The notes: generated by a model from the sequence alone, not told the origin. 64,000 bases of DNA from Oasisia sp. SBJ-2009 (GCA_964017155.1 OZ024854.1:47020423-47084422); one strand, 5' to 3'. Shown: positions 40,671 to 50,711, counted from the first letter of the stretch. Translations and numbers: made by a program.

Positions 40671-43070
40671 AAACTTCATGTTGATGCAAGTATGTAAAAA
40701 AAATTGTTGAAACAATGCATTAAAAATATTGTTCACGCCATGTGCTAGTTCACAGCAGTACCATTGAAGAAAGTTTAAAAAAAATTTGCATAATTAAGGC
40801 ATTCAACAATAACAAAACCCAAACTATATGTAGAATACCATCAGAAGAAGGCCGAAAGAGACCTGCTACCATGCAGATATTATTAGTCACAGTTGAAGAG
40901 ACATTCAACAGGCAGAAGACCAGGCAAAATCAACCGTGACATCTTCAAAGCTTCAACTGTCGCATACTAACAGGACAGAAACTGATCAATACGTCCGCTT
41001 TAGTTGCTCTAGTGGAGTATTCCATGGCAATGAATGATCGAGCAGCCAGAACGACCCAGCCCGTATTCCCACAAGATACCTGTCAACCAACGCAGTGTCT
41101 CGGGAATCATCACACAACACAAACACATTAACAGTGCAGCGGGAATCAACCACTATGATTACAGTGTACACAAATGCAGATGCAACAATGGACATATAGA
41201 TGACACTGGTGTCGGTCAGTGTAATCTGAGACGTCATGTTCAAATACATGTTCTGTTCCGACTGATGATTATCAACCAGATAAAACTACACAGTGACACT
41301 CTATGCCAGACCTTTCTGCATACACAATACAGTTTACCCCTAATATGTGCTACAGTTATTGGGAATCATAATTCTACCCTCAGTGCAATGTAATAATCAT
41401 AATAATCAGACACCTTTGATTTTTTGGGGATGGTAAAATATTTTAAATATCTGGTATGACATACTTTTACAGAATTCTATTTAAAACTTATCAACACACC
41501 AATCTGCATAGACATAAATTCATTGTATGACAACAAATAAAGTTTTACTTTTTTAAAGAAAATAATTATATTTATATAAATGCCTATTACCGGTAAACTA
41601 TTTTTACTTACAAAGTTCTGTAAATTTGCAAGTTCTGGTAAATTAGCTAAAACTGTTGAATCTAGACAATCTAGACAGTACACTGACATTCTGGACATTC
41701 AATGTTCTTCGTTAAATATTACTACTTATTAGGTCATAATATCTGGACTTCAAAGAGACAAGAAATGTCTGCAAGATAAAATAAGATTACCGGTTACCAG
41801 CACTTGATCATTTCTTAGAATTCTTGAGATCTAACATTAGAAGATTTATCATGCAACACTGACATGCCATTCACCGAACTGATTTGCTGTGAAGAAACTG
41901 AAATGCATTAACTGGTCAATAATTACTTTCAATGCTTGAGTTAAACCACTGATTGTGCGTTTGTGCAGATATATGAAGTGACAGAACTTAGTGTTCTGCC
42001 TCATCAACTTCTACTGCTCCATACTCTACCCATATTAGCTATAGTTTGTTAGGAAAATATTCATAGTCTACTCCAGGTCTTTACATTTAAGTAGCACTAA
42101 TAATGTCTGCATATTTGTGTTGTGGAGCCCTCTATTTCCTTTGTGATAATACAGAATAAAATGGAAAACAAATATTAAAAATTATTTAAAAATAAAGATT
42201 TTCTGGTTTCTTGGCTTGCTTAATTTGAAATAATTTACTTCAGAAGAAACATTGAAAAATTAAATGGAGTTGAACAAAAAAGAATAATTACAATGTAAAA
42301 AAAATCGTTAAAAAATTGTACACATTTCTGCCTTGTATCGTGTGTATAAATGTGATCTATGTGTCATATCTTTGGAAACCAGATTGATTTTCACAACTAC
42401 CAGGCACAGATGTCAACACACACCCACATAGAATAAATCCCTACACCCATGAGAAATCTTATGGCAGTCTATGATGACATGATTATTCCTTTAAAACACC
42501 CTGGGTATGGATGGCCATCAGTGGGAACAGTATCCTCACTCCACTGAATGCAAATGGGAAAGTGGATTAATCCCAATAACTCTACTCAATTGGCTTACCA
42601 AAAAGATTAATCCCACTAATCCTGGTCAATTGGATTACCAAATTAATCACAGCCATGACATCAGGAACAGAATCCCCAAGTGACGTCTGTATTGTAATAG
42701 CCATAATAGCTACAGTAATGAACTGAGCAGATGTTGGCAGGTTTGCATCAAGCACAGAATTGAATGATTCACTTGCACAACAAATCATTGTAAAATTGAT
42801 TAGATGTGGCCTTAATATATGGTCATAGATCAGTAGTTTTTATGAGTCACTAATCTAATGTTTTGTTGCCTATTTGTAAGTGACACCCAACTTGTTGCAC
42901 AGTGACTGCAGAATTAATATTTATCTGTCCTTATCTATGTGATGAAAACCAAGAGTAAATATGTTTGGATATTTGTGAGATATGGTAACATTTTAAATCA
43001 ATAAATTGGTGTATAACTAGTATACACCATTTATTACACACAATTATGTATTGCACCAAATTGTGGACAT
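40671..43070. other. Non-coding stretch, no gene supported
   Basis: A+T-rich. The minus-strand frame at 42582-42788 has no known domain. Confidence 0.4.
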
Positions 43071-43079
43071 GATTCTGAC

Positions 43080-43307
43080 CATGTCAGCTTTGGGATGCAC
43101 AGCTTATCTAGACTAGTCCACTATCATAAAATAGGGGTTTGTGTTACTTAGGGTGTGTGTATTGCATAATGCAGCATGCTACAGGAACCCAGCCCAGAGG
43201 GTAAGCAATCAGCCATAGGTCATTAACACAGCAGGAACCCTAACACAAACCCTTATTTTATAAAAGTGGACTAGTCTAGATAAGCTGTGCTTCCCAAAGC
43301 TGACATG
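43080..43307. mobile_element. Hairpin (MITE-like) element with ~67-bp inverted arms
   Basis: The left arm 43080-43146 starts CATGTCAGCTTTGGGATG and the right arm 43241-43307 ends with its reverse complement. They share AGCTTATCTAGACTAGTCCA with a few substitutions. The ~94-bp spacer codes for nothing. The structure is typical of a small non-autonomous foldback or MITE. Target duplications were not resolved. Confidence 0.75.
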
Positions 43308-43914
43308 ATCCCATACTTGTCATGTACAATTATAAATTAACTTAGATCTTGTCTGCATAACACTACAAATACAATACAGGATCTTGCAGTTGTTTTTTGC
43401 TAATATCCAGGGTGCCCAGTATTACATGATTAAGTGTCAGATTTATGTGATGCTATGAATTGACGTCCTTATTGTGTAGATACTCATAAATATCAATATT
43501 ATATCACATGGATATGGAGAAGTGTACACAGATCATAGTAATTCCCAGGAGAATATCCAGCCTCCCTTCCAAACTAGGCAGAAGACAAAGTTGACAGACT
43601 TGTGAATTGGTTGTTTGTTTGTTTTTTCCTAATTAACTTGACTAAATTCGTGTTTAATCACGTAATTGTTTAAGGCACATGCATCTTATTACAATTAACA
43701 ACTTTTATGTTATAGTTCATATATGTGTTGATCACTTTTATGCATCAAACCTGGCAGAAAGATAGACCAAGCCGAATAGTCAGTCACATTGACACTCACA
43801 CTGTCAGTGTTACCGAGGCAGACAGTGACAGACTTGGTGTTGGAAAACTAAGTAAGAACAAATAAAAGTAGTTATAGAAAGACTACATAAATGGTTTATT
43901 TTCTTAATGCTCAC

Positions 43915-44153
43915 CTTGCATTGTCTGACGATATGCAATTGGCAGCGCCGTTCACTTGAAGTTTGTATGAAAGCAAAGTCACTTTGGTGCTCAGAGAATC
44001 CCTCTCTTTGCGCAACTTATCAACATCGCGCTCCAGCAACTCGATGCGTTTCGCTTGCAGTTTAATAATCCTATCTTTGTCTCGTAGGATCTTTGCAACA
44101 TTTTCCGTAACCCGCACCGTATGTTTGGTGTTAGGGGCCGGTTGGGTACTCAT
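43915..44153 (-). CDS. First coding exon of a coiled-coil protein (partial)
   Basis: ATG at 44153-44151 opens a 79-codon frame that reaches a near-consensus donor CAAG|GTGAGC at 43914, so this is a 5' exon ending in phase 2 rather than a complete 80-residue protein. Residues 1-12 are Thr/Pro-rich (MSTQPAPNTKHT). Residues about 18-66 form a strong heptad pattern (ILRDKDRIIKLQAKRIELLE and on through VDKLRKERDSLSTKV), a dimerising coiled coil. Similar N-terminal zippers occur in cGMP-dependent kinases and many scaffold proteins, but no diagnostic residue decides. No downstream exon could be identified to the left. Codon use is balanced and the region is CpG-richer than its flanks. Confidence 0.6.
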
Positions 44154-44154
44154 A

Positions 44155-44460
44155 ATTAATTTACACCTGATTTAATCCAAATCGATCCACACCTTTCCTT
44201 TCTCGAGAGACATCTTTACACATTGAACCGCCAACAAACCAAAGCTACGCGCCACTTGAAGGAATTCGAAACTAATAATCGGGATTCTGTGATAAACAAA
44301 TCTATGATGTACACTATCAGATTTTTCAATATTATTTATTATTACACGATGTTGGTATATTGATTGAATAAAGTCTTGCTTATGATTTTATACGAAACTT
44401 AAAAGTTTGTATGGGCGATAATAGAAGCAATTGTCATGGCGGAAGCTGTCCGACTGTGCG
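44155..44460. promoter_or_regulatory. Likely promoter, possibly bidirectional
   Basis: This lies immediately upstream of the coiled-coil exon on the minus strand. At the far side (44436-44445) the plus strand has CATGGCGGAAG, a YY1-type ATGGCGG core often found at start sites. That ATG opens only MAEAVRLCVVL before a stop. It could be a start site for a plus-strand transcript, for example an untranslated first exon of WASHC1, but this is inference. Confidence 0.35.
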
Positions 44461-44805
44461 TAGTCTTGTGACATCCCCTTTGTTGAATCTGTTTTTTGTT
44501 ATCATTTGGTACGTTTTTGCTGATTGACATATACCTGTGTCAGAAATCACTCTAAGTCAGGTTTATTTTAAATTTGTTAATGCAAAAATTATCTGTGGTA
44601 CTAGTTAAAATGTGACGCAAAAATTGCACGGCCTGGTCTGTCTGGGCCGGAGTAACTCAGTAAGGGGAGGAGGTATCTGTTCAAACGTCAGACTGGGGTA
44701 GATTAATTCTAAACAAGTAAATCTGGCTGTACTTCTGCTTAAACGGGAGGCTGATTATTTCAGTCCACTTTGCAATAGTGTAAATTGTGGTTATATCTGC
44801 CCTTT

Positions 44806-44826
44806 AGTTTAAAGGACAAAAAAAGT
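44806..44826 (+). repeat. Target-site duplication, left copy (21 bp)
   Basis: A perfect 21-bp match to 45934-45954 (starting AGTTTAAAGGACAAAAAAAG). It marks the 5' junction of the retrotransposon insertion. Confidence 0.9.
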
Positions 44827-45933
44827 ATGGCTGCCCAGAGAAGTTCACAACAATGATCGAGGCACTACATACTGGAATGATGGCAAAAGTTAGTGTTGAA
44901 GGAGAAGTCTCGGAATCGTTCAGTGTCACAAATGGGGTCAAGCAAGGTTGTGTACTGGCCCCCACGCTCTTCTCCATCTTCCTATCAGCAATGCTCGACG
45001 AGGCTTTCCGAGACATGGGGGATGGCATCTACATACAGTCCAGACAGAACGCTGACCTATTCAACGTCGCACACTTCAGAGCAAAGACCAAGACTACTCG
45101 GATACTGATGAGAGAGCTGCTATTCGCAGATGACAGTGCACTGGTTGCACACTCTGCTGAAGAGATGCAGAAAATAGTGGATGCTTTCTCCGATGCGTCA
45201 AAGAAGTTCGGCCTGAAGATTAACATCAAGAAGACCGAGGTGCTGTACCAATCCAACTCTACAAGAACCCGAGAGGAGGATATCATGGTTGATGGAAACA
45301 AGCTGAACTCTGTTCTAGAATTCACCTACCTCGGAAGCACTATATCAAGTGACGGATGCATTGACGATGAAATACAGAGGAGGATGGCCAAGGCTAGTGC
45401 ATCTTTCGGCCGACTACGCCAGAGACTCTGGAACAACCACCATGTGTCCATGCGGGTTAAAGGCAAGATATACCGTGCAATTGTGCTGTCCACCCTCCTA
45501 TACGGAGCTGAGGCCTGGACAGTGTACAGACGACAGGTTAAAAAGCTACATGCCTTCATGATGCGACATCTGCGTTCGATCATGAGGATAACCTGGATGG
45601 ACAAAGTGACAAACAAGGAAATACTAGAACGAACAGGGCTGCCATCTATGGAAGATCTTCTGATCAGAAAGAATCTCCGGTGGACTGGACACCTCATGAG
45701 GATGTCACCAGACAGGCTACCGAAGCAGGTTCTCTACTCTCAACTGTCTTCTGGTCAGAGAAAGAGAGGGCGCCCTCGTCTCCGGTTCAAAGATACCATC
45801 AAGAGAAACCTAAAGATGAGAGACATAAAGATCGACTCATGGACATCACTCTCACAGCAGAGAGACAAATGGAGAGCAAGAGTCAAGTGATGGAAGCAGT
45901 CTTTGTCGCTTCGCGACCGACAGCACGATGATG
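44827..45933 (+). mobile_element. 5'-truncated non-LTR retrotransposon
   Basis: A 1,107-bp insertion bounded by perfect 21-bp duplications. It starts inside the reverse transcriptase domain (frame YGCPEKFTTMIEALHTGMMA straight from the junction) and ends shortly after the ORF in CACGATGATG, with no poly(A). Truncation plus a long target duplication is the signature of target-primed reverse transcription. The intact frame and perfect duplication argue that insertion is recent. Confidence 0.9.
44853..45890 (+). CDS. Reverse transcriptase (partial, non-LTR element)
   Basis: A 345-codon frame, uninterrupted. It shows RT motifs in order: NGVKQGCVLAPTLFSIFL (finger/palm, about residue 28), the catalytic FADDSALVAHS (about residues 90-100), KKFGLKINIKKTEV, and EFTYLGSTIS. 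It is followed by the thumb-like LLYGAEAWTVYRR, the conserved LRWTGHLMRM, and the tail RKRGRPRLRFKDT, with KWRARVK at the end. These belong to the RTE/CR1-like non-LTR class common in marine invertebrates. The endonuclease and upstream RT motifs are lost, so the element cannot move by itself. The listed start is simply the first ATG after the truncation; coding continuity begins at 44826. Confidence 0.9.
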   Translation: MIEALHTGMMAKVSVEGEVSESFSVTNGVKQGCVLAPTLFSIFLSAMLDEAFRDMGDGIYIQSRQNADLFNVAHFRAKTKTTRILMRELLFADDSALVAHSAEEMQKIVDAFSDASKKFGLKINIKKTEVLYQSNSTRTREEDIMVDGNKLNSVLEFTYLGSTISSDGCIDDEIQRRMAKASASFGRLRQRLWNNHHVSMRVKGKIYRAIVLSTLLYGAEAWTVYRRQVKKLHAFMMRHLRSIMRITWMDKVTNKEILERTGLPSMEDLLIRKNLRWTGHLMRMSPDRLPKQVLYSQLSSGQRKRGRPRLRFKDTIKRNLKMRDIKIDSWTSLSQQRDKWRARVK

Positions 45934-45954
45934 AGTTTAAAGGACAAAAAAAGT
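45934..45954 (+). repeat. Target-site duplication, right copy (21 bp)
   Basis: Identical to 44806-44826. It overlaps the left terminal inverted repeat of the DNA element at 45936-46789, which shows that the retrotransposon landed inside that terminus. Confidence 0.9.
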
Positions 45955-46789
45955 TAACTGTTTCGTGGCCTACACCTAATAGAGTTAATATAAAGTAACA
46001 ATTTCCACATATACTCAATTTTTTAACGCCAGCGGTTTACCAGAAAAATATTTTTTAACACCCAACCATCCAAATACTATGCGCTACCCCATCTTAGACG
46101 AAGAATGACGTCACGACGGTGATCGAGGCGCTCTTTACGTAGATTCCCTGCATGGGGTTTGGCTGTTGTCATGAAATAGCTGCAACAAGCTTATGACGGT
46201 AAATATAAAGTTGTCTATTATTGTTATCGCTGAAATCATCCCATCAACTGATGATACATGTCTACATCAAAGCATTTCTCCTCAAAATGGACCGAGCAAA
46301 GTGAACTGTACTTGGACTGGAGGGATTCCAAACAGTACGCCCGCAAATCACCAATGTGAATCCATTGCTTCAATACTACAGGTTGTTTCAACTATTATTG
46401 CAACCGTATACCGAACAAGAAGGCATAATTACTCAAGTTTACCATAGATTTAACCACAGATTTAGATATACGTCTATAAGCAGCTGCTAGATGTCACGCC
46501 AACTGAACGAACTGTCGAAGATTCGAAGTTGTTGACCCTTAACAACGTCGCAGGAAGCTGACCAAGATATAGAATGCCACGCGCTGAATGGCCAAGCCAA
46601 GTTAACCCTTCACCTATGGCGGCGTCTAGACCATCGTGGATTTCGTTAGAATTTTAGACTTTAAAGTCACTACTGAGTAAACCGCTGATGTTAAAAAATT
46701 GAGTATATGTGGAAATTGTTACTTTGTGTAAACTCTATAAGTCTATTAGGTGTATGCCACGAAACCGTAGCCTTTTTTTGTCCTTTAAA
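45936..46789. mobile_element. DNA element with ~110-bp terminal inverted repeats
   Basis: The left end 45936-46044 (TTTAAAGGACAAAAAAAG, then TTTCGTGGCCTACACCTAAT and on to CAGCGGTTTAC) is matched in reverse complement by 46675-46789, with small indels. The ~630-bp interior codes for nothing recognisable, so it is non-autonomous. It holds a perfect CRE palindrome TGACGTCA (46106-46113) and is CpG-richer than its flanks. The element family is not identified. The left terminus also survives in part as 44808-44826, on the other side of the retrotransposon. Confidence 0.8.
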
Positions 46790-46846
46790 AGCTTTATATA
46801 GCCGGGTATTGTCATGTCAATTCAACAGTTTTGTATGCTTATTGCA

Positions 46847-46905
46847 CGGACAAGTGCCAGACGAATGGTTGAGTTACAGAGAAGTTACAGATTTGGGTCT
46901 GGAGC
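46847..46905 (+). repeat. Diverged third copy of the palindrome arm
   Basis: CACGGACAAGTGCCAGACGA followed by ATGGTTGAG and AGAAGTTACA matches, with substitutions and a small insertion, the palindrome arm at 47029-47070 (CACGGAAAAGTGCCAGATGA). Confidence 0.7.
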
Positions 46906-46920
46906 TTCGTATATTGTATA

Positions 46921-47065
46921 TCAATTATATATATATATATATATATATTATGTAACTTCTCAGCTATTCATCGGGCACTTTTCCGTGTAATATCAATTAT
47001 ATATATATATATATATATAATTGATATTACACGGAAAAGTGCCAGATGAATAGCTGAGAAGTTAC

Positions 47066-47096
<31 letters not shown>
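46921..47096. repeat. ~176-bp near-perfect palindrome
   Basis: It is centred at about 47008/47009. The left arm (TATGTAACTTCTCAGCTATT, then CATCGGGCACTTTTCCGTGT) is the reverse complement of the right arm (ACACGGAAAAGTGCCAGATG, then AATAGCTGAGAAGTTACATA) with one evident mismatch. Both arms begin, end and meet in TA repeats. It could extrude as a cruciform. Confidence 0.9.
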
Positions 47097-47100
<4 letters not shown>

Positions 47101-47110
47101 GACTAAGACC

Positions 47111-47188
47111 CAGCGCACATGAGAGCTATCAGCTGAGCGAACAGCCACGTGTGCCTGTTGGCTCAGCTGATAGGTCATATGTGCGCTG
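47111..47188. repeat. CACGTG-centred hairpin element, copy 1
   Basis: CAGCGCACAT...GAGC and GCTC...ATGTGCGCTG form ~28-bp arms around AACAGCCACGTGTGCCTGTT, centred on the E-box palindrome CACGTG (47146-47151). Confidence 0.8.
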
Positions 47189-47191
47189 CAT

Positions 47192-47660
47192 TAAAAAATA
47201 TATATATATTCTGCCTCACGTGGCAAAAATGTAAGCTGTGTTCAGCAGCAAACATAAACTGGCCAATAAAAATACATAGCATTTATGGCATATCAGAAAT
47301 GGCGACTACACATGATATTGTGAATGATGTGCTGTTGGAAGATAGACTGGTGCAAATGTGGCCGGATTAGCTTTGGCTTTGCCACGCTAACAATGTTGAT
47401 AATAGTTATATATTATAAATGCTACATAACACCTCATAAATCAAGAATTCCTACTTGCAGATGTACCTTTTACAATTGTGAGTTATGTTTCTGTAGTAAA
47501 GAAACATTATTGAGAATTTGAATAAAATACCACATGTTTTTTCTGACAATTTAATATAATTTTCTAGGCAACCAGACCACGTGATGGAGAGATCCATGAT
47601 GGATAGATCACTTGTCCTTGATATGAAGCAGTTAGTTCAACATCTTTCTCACTGTGTGCG
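47192..47660. other. Spacer between the two hairpins, no gene
   Basis: A short TA-rich tract, then unique sequence. A 65-codon plus frame (47324-47521) has no domain. Confidence 0.4.
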
Positions 47661-47666
47661 CTGAAA

Positions 47667-47741
47667 CATGGCAAGAGCTATCCGCTGAACCAACAGCCCC
47701 ACGTGAATGTTTGCTAAACTGATAGCTCTCGTATGTGCCAG
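47667..47741. repeat. CACGTG-centred hairpin element, copy 2
   Basis: GAGCTATC...CAACAGCC and GATAGCTC face each other around CACGTG (47699-47704). The sequence is recognisably related to copy 1 at 47111-47188 but more diverged. Confidence 0.65.
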
Positions 47742-47749
47742 GCTTTATG

Positions 47750-48418
47750 TATATGTTTTATTAGTTATTAATACTAAATATTATAATAAATATACAGCAG
47801 TTTAAGAGCACAGTGTGTGTGGATAACAGTCTGCTCAAAGGCACTGACACAACAGGCAGATAGTTGTCAAACTTTCTTTTAGTAATTAATATCTGAATGA
47901 ATCTTTTTTAATTGATATGCCCATCACATTACCAGTTGCCTAGCAAATGTTCTATTAAATGGTGAACATATGTAGCCCTAGACATTCAATGGCATGACAG
48001 ACTTTTGTCAGTTGTCACTCACTGGGTCACAACTGACAAGGATCATCAGACTGCAGGCCAAATTCACTGTACCAAATTAACAATGGTACTTTTTATTACT
48101 GAGTTTTTAGTCCTTTGGGCAAAACGTCCAGTGGACTTCTGGCATCACGCTGTGTCTGCCATGAGCTGTCCACTGTTAGTTCCCATAATTCAAAAATGTT
48201 GAGGGTCTATTTTTATAATTTCGCAAAGACATATCTTAGGTTACTGCTACTATGCACAAGAAATGTTTATTTGATTGGATCTCAAAACATGACTTCTAAA
48301 AAATAGCACAGGGAGGTGACCAGTGGTTACCAGGGGTACTTCAAAACGTAATTGCTTTTAGTTGATCTGAAGAAGTACAAGCATACTAGCATTGTTTCTC
48401 CTATTTTTCAAATTTCAG
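47750..48418. other. WASHC1: Upstream flank of WASHC1, probably intron or 5' region
   Basis: No coding exon is visible. The sequence ends in a good acceptor (CTATTTTTCAAATTTCAG, last base 48418) directly before the WASHC1 start exon, so at least one untranslated exon should lie upstream. It was not located. Confidence 0.5.
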
Positions 48419-48426
48419 TGGTGAAA

Positions 48427-50691
48427 ATGAGAAACATGTCGAACGACAAGCTTTACCACATCCCAGTGCTTGCGCCTGACTTGCGACAAGAGGAAATGGT
48501 CCGACAGATGTGTGACGCCCTCGACTACATCGACCAGGTCGCCAAAGACATCTTCACTCGTATTGGGAACCGCATCGCAGATAACCACGCAAGTCTGCAT
48601 GCCCTGAACGACCGCATTGCCTTGGCACAGGCGAAGATTGACAAGGTGAAGGGGAGTAACAAGGCAATGAAGGTGTTCTCAGCGGCGAAGTATCCCGCCT
48701 CCGATACACCCAGTGACTACAGTAGTGTGTTCGGAGGCGACCAGACCCTGCCATCTGATGTGGCTCGTAGTAACTACAAGTTACACAGCAAACACAAACA
48801 GTTGGACGAGACTGCGATGAAGGACAAACTGACATACTACGGGGTTCCACGGCAAGCACGGAGGGACGAGGGAAGCCGGGGGGAGGGGTTGGGAGGACTC
48901 CCCGCCAATGTACCATCGGTCAGCTCCCTCCTGCTGTTCAACACGTCTGAGAATCTGTAAGTTCCGCCCCAGTCTGTGACACTCTCTAAGTGATCGTTTT
49001 GGTGTCAGATGTGATCTCTCTGATGTAAGTGGTGTGGCTGTGGTGTGGATGCTGATTGCTGCGGTGTAGATCTTTGGTAATCTCAGTTGTAAGTCATGAT
49101 CTGTTATGATCTGCTGGATGTAAATGATCTTTGGTGTAAGAGTGATCTTTCTGGTGCAATTAGTCTGACATCTCTGGGGTGTAAACTGTGACATATATTT
49201 TAATTAAATGGTAATCAATGGTATATGCACCTATATGACCTCTGTGACATAAATGGTGACCTATCAGGGGTAATGATGACCAGTCGAGTGTAAACCTGAC
49301 CTCTTTGATAACCACCTAGTTTGACCACCGAGGTTTAGGTGTTTTGTTTTATCTTATCTTTGTTGGAACCTCTCAGTGTGGTGACACATAGACTATAAGA
49401 ACTTGTATGTTTTCTAGGTACAAACAATATGTCTTACTAGATTCTATCAGTGTGGTGACAAAGAATATAAGAACTTGTATGTCTTGCAGGTACAAGAAGT
49501 ATGTTTTGCTGGACCCTCTGGGTGTGGTGACAAAGACAAGAAGCACCCTTGAGGACACAGAAGAGGGTCTGGCAGATGCACCAAGCACCATCGTCCAGCG
49601 AGAGGAACTCAACCGACAAGTGGCAGACAACTACTTCTTTGTGCCCGGTATGGGCAATGTGCCCGAGATTGCAGTGCCAGATTTCCTCCCAGACTTACTA
49701 GGTTAGTATTATGTTAACCTAGTAGCAAGTGGTGTTAAGTCTTAGTATAGAAATCATACTTTTGACAGGAACACCGAGTTGGCAGCAATGGAGATATGAA
49801 ATTCCGAAGAACGGTATAAATTCATGCATTTTCTCATACTGTCAGACTTTCAAGAACTCTTACTAAATAATAAATGTATACAGATAATAATAAAACAAAT
49901 TCTACGATGCTAAAGAGATGAACTATATTCTATTGTTACTTTCTACTGACTGTTGTTTGGGTTATCAATGCATCTGTTTTGTTCCATTTACAGGAGTAGC
50001 TGATGATCTATCGTACAGCGCCGAGCTTGGACCATCGATAGCGCCGTCTGTGCCAGGCAGTAACATGCCCGACCTGCCCGCAGTTGTGCCCGACTTGCCA
50101 TCAGTCGTGCCCGAATCAGACGTGATTCCAGCCGGCCCCGCCCAAACTGGGGCTAGCGTCCCTGCACCGCCCCCTCCAGGCCCACCGCCTCCACCACCCC
50201 CACCCTCCGCAGCCCCACCCCCTCCCCCTCCCCCACCCCCTCCAGCCGACATTTCCCCTCCGCCACCTCCTGCCGCCACCCAGCCGCCCCCTGCCACCAC
50301 CCAGCCACCCCCCACTGCCACTCCAGCCCCCAGCAAGCCTCTCCCTCCAGTCGACAACGGAAGAGCGGGTTTACTCGAGTCCATACGTAAGGCTGGGGGA
50401 GTTGGGAAGGCGAAGCTCAACAGCGTCAAGAGCCGCAAACAGGAGCGCAAGAAGAAAGAGCAAGAGCAAACCAGTGGCGCCACCGGTGGCGACCTCATGG
50501 GTGACCTCGCTGCGAAGTTATCGCTGCGCCGGAAGGGAATCTCCGGCACGAGCATCAACACGAGCAGTAGTGGCGGTTCAGCCACGGACACGACCGGGGC
50601 GACCAGTATGATGCAGAGGATGTCGTCCATCATTCCACCCCCGCCCAACCCCACTGACAGTAAGCACACCCCCTCCGACGACTGGGACTAG
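48427..50691 (+). CDS. WASHC1: WASH complex subunit 1
   Basis: A nucleation-promoting factor that activates Arp2/3 on endosomes as part of the pentameric WASH complex, driving actin patches for receptor recycling. Coding exons 48427-48956, 49490-49701 and 49994-50691 join in phase to 479 residues, close to the usual ~470. The N-terminal WASH homology domain matches throughout ([76 protein letters not shown]). Then come a long proline-rich segment (about residues 290-375) and a VCA end: WH2 [20 protein letters not shown], central [19 protein letters not shown], acidic SDDWD. The start is the first ATG after an acceptor at 48418; a second ATG lies three codons on. The junctions use GTAAGT and GTTAGT donors. 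It converges on METAP2. Confidence 0.97.
48957..49340 (+). repeat. Degenerate donor-like repeats in WASHC1 intron 1
   Basis: Straight after the exon-1 donor (TCT|GTAAGTT) short units resembling GATCTCTCTGATGTAAGTGG recur (GATGTAAGTGG, GGTGTAAGAGTGATC, GGATGTAAATGATC, GGGTGTAAACTGTGAC), many containing GTAAG or GTAAA. Unit length is roughly 20-40 bp and irregular. Confidence 0.55.
49345..49561 (+). repeat. 72-bp tandem triplication of the WASHC1 exon-2 acceptor
   Basis: Three units end in the real exon. Unit 1 (about 49345-49417) is decayed (TTTGTTGGAACCTCTCAGTG). Unit 2 (49418-49489) begins after an intact acceptor TTTTCTAG and codes [16 protein letters not shown]. Unit 3 is the true exon start at 49490 ([16 protein letters not shown]) after GTCTTGCAG. 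The spacing of units 2 and 3 is exactly 72 bp, so the upstream acceptor would add 24 in-frame residues with no stop. Confidence 0.9.
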
Positions 50692-50711
50692 AGGGCGCCA
50701 CCAGTATTACG

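Noticed and set aside
44437..44472. ATGGCGGAAGC as the start of a plus-strand protein
   Set aside because: The frame stops after 11 codons. It is kept only as a promoter/YY1-type motif.
50661..50664. A donor-like GTAAGC just before the WASHC1 stop
   Set aside because: The frame continues to SDDWD-stop, the expected acidic C-terminus, so this is the terminal exon.
49965..50669. 234-codon minus frame, Gly-rich
   Set aside because: Antisense shadow of the proline-rich WASHC1 exon 3.
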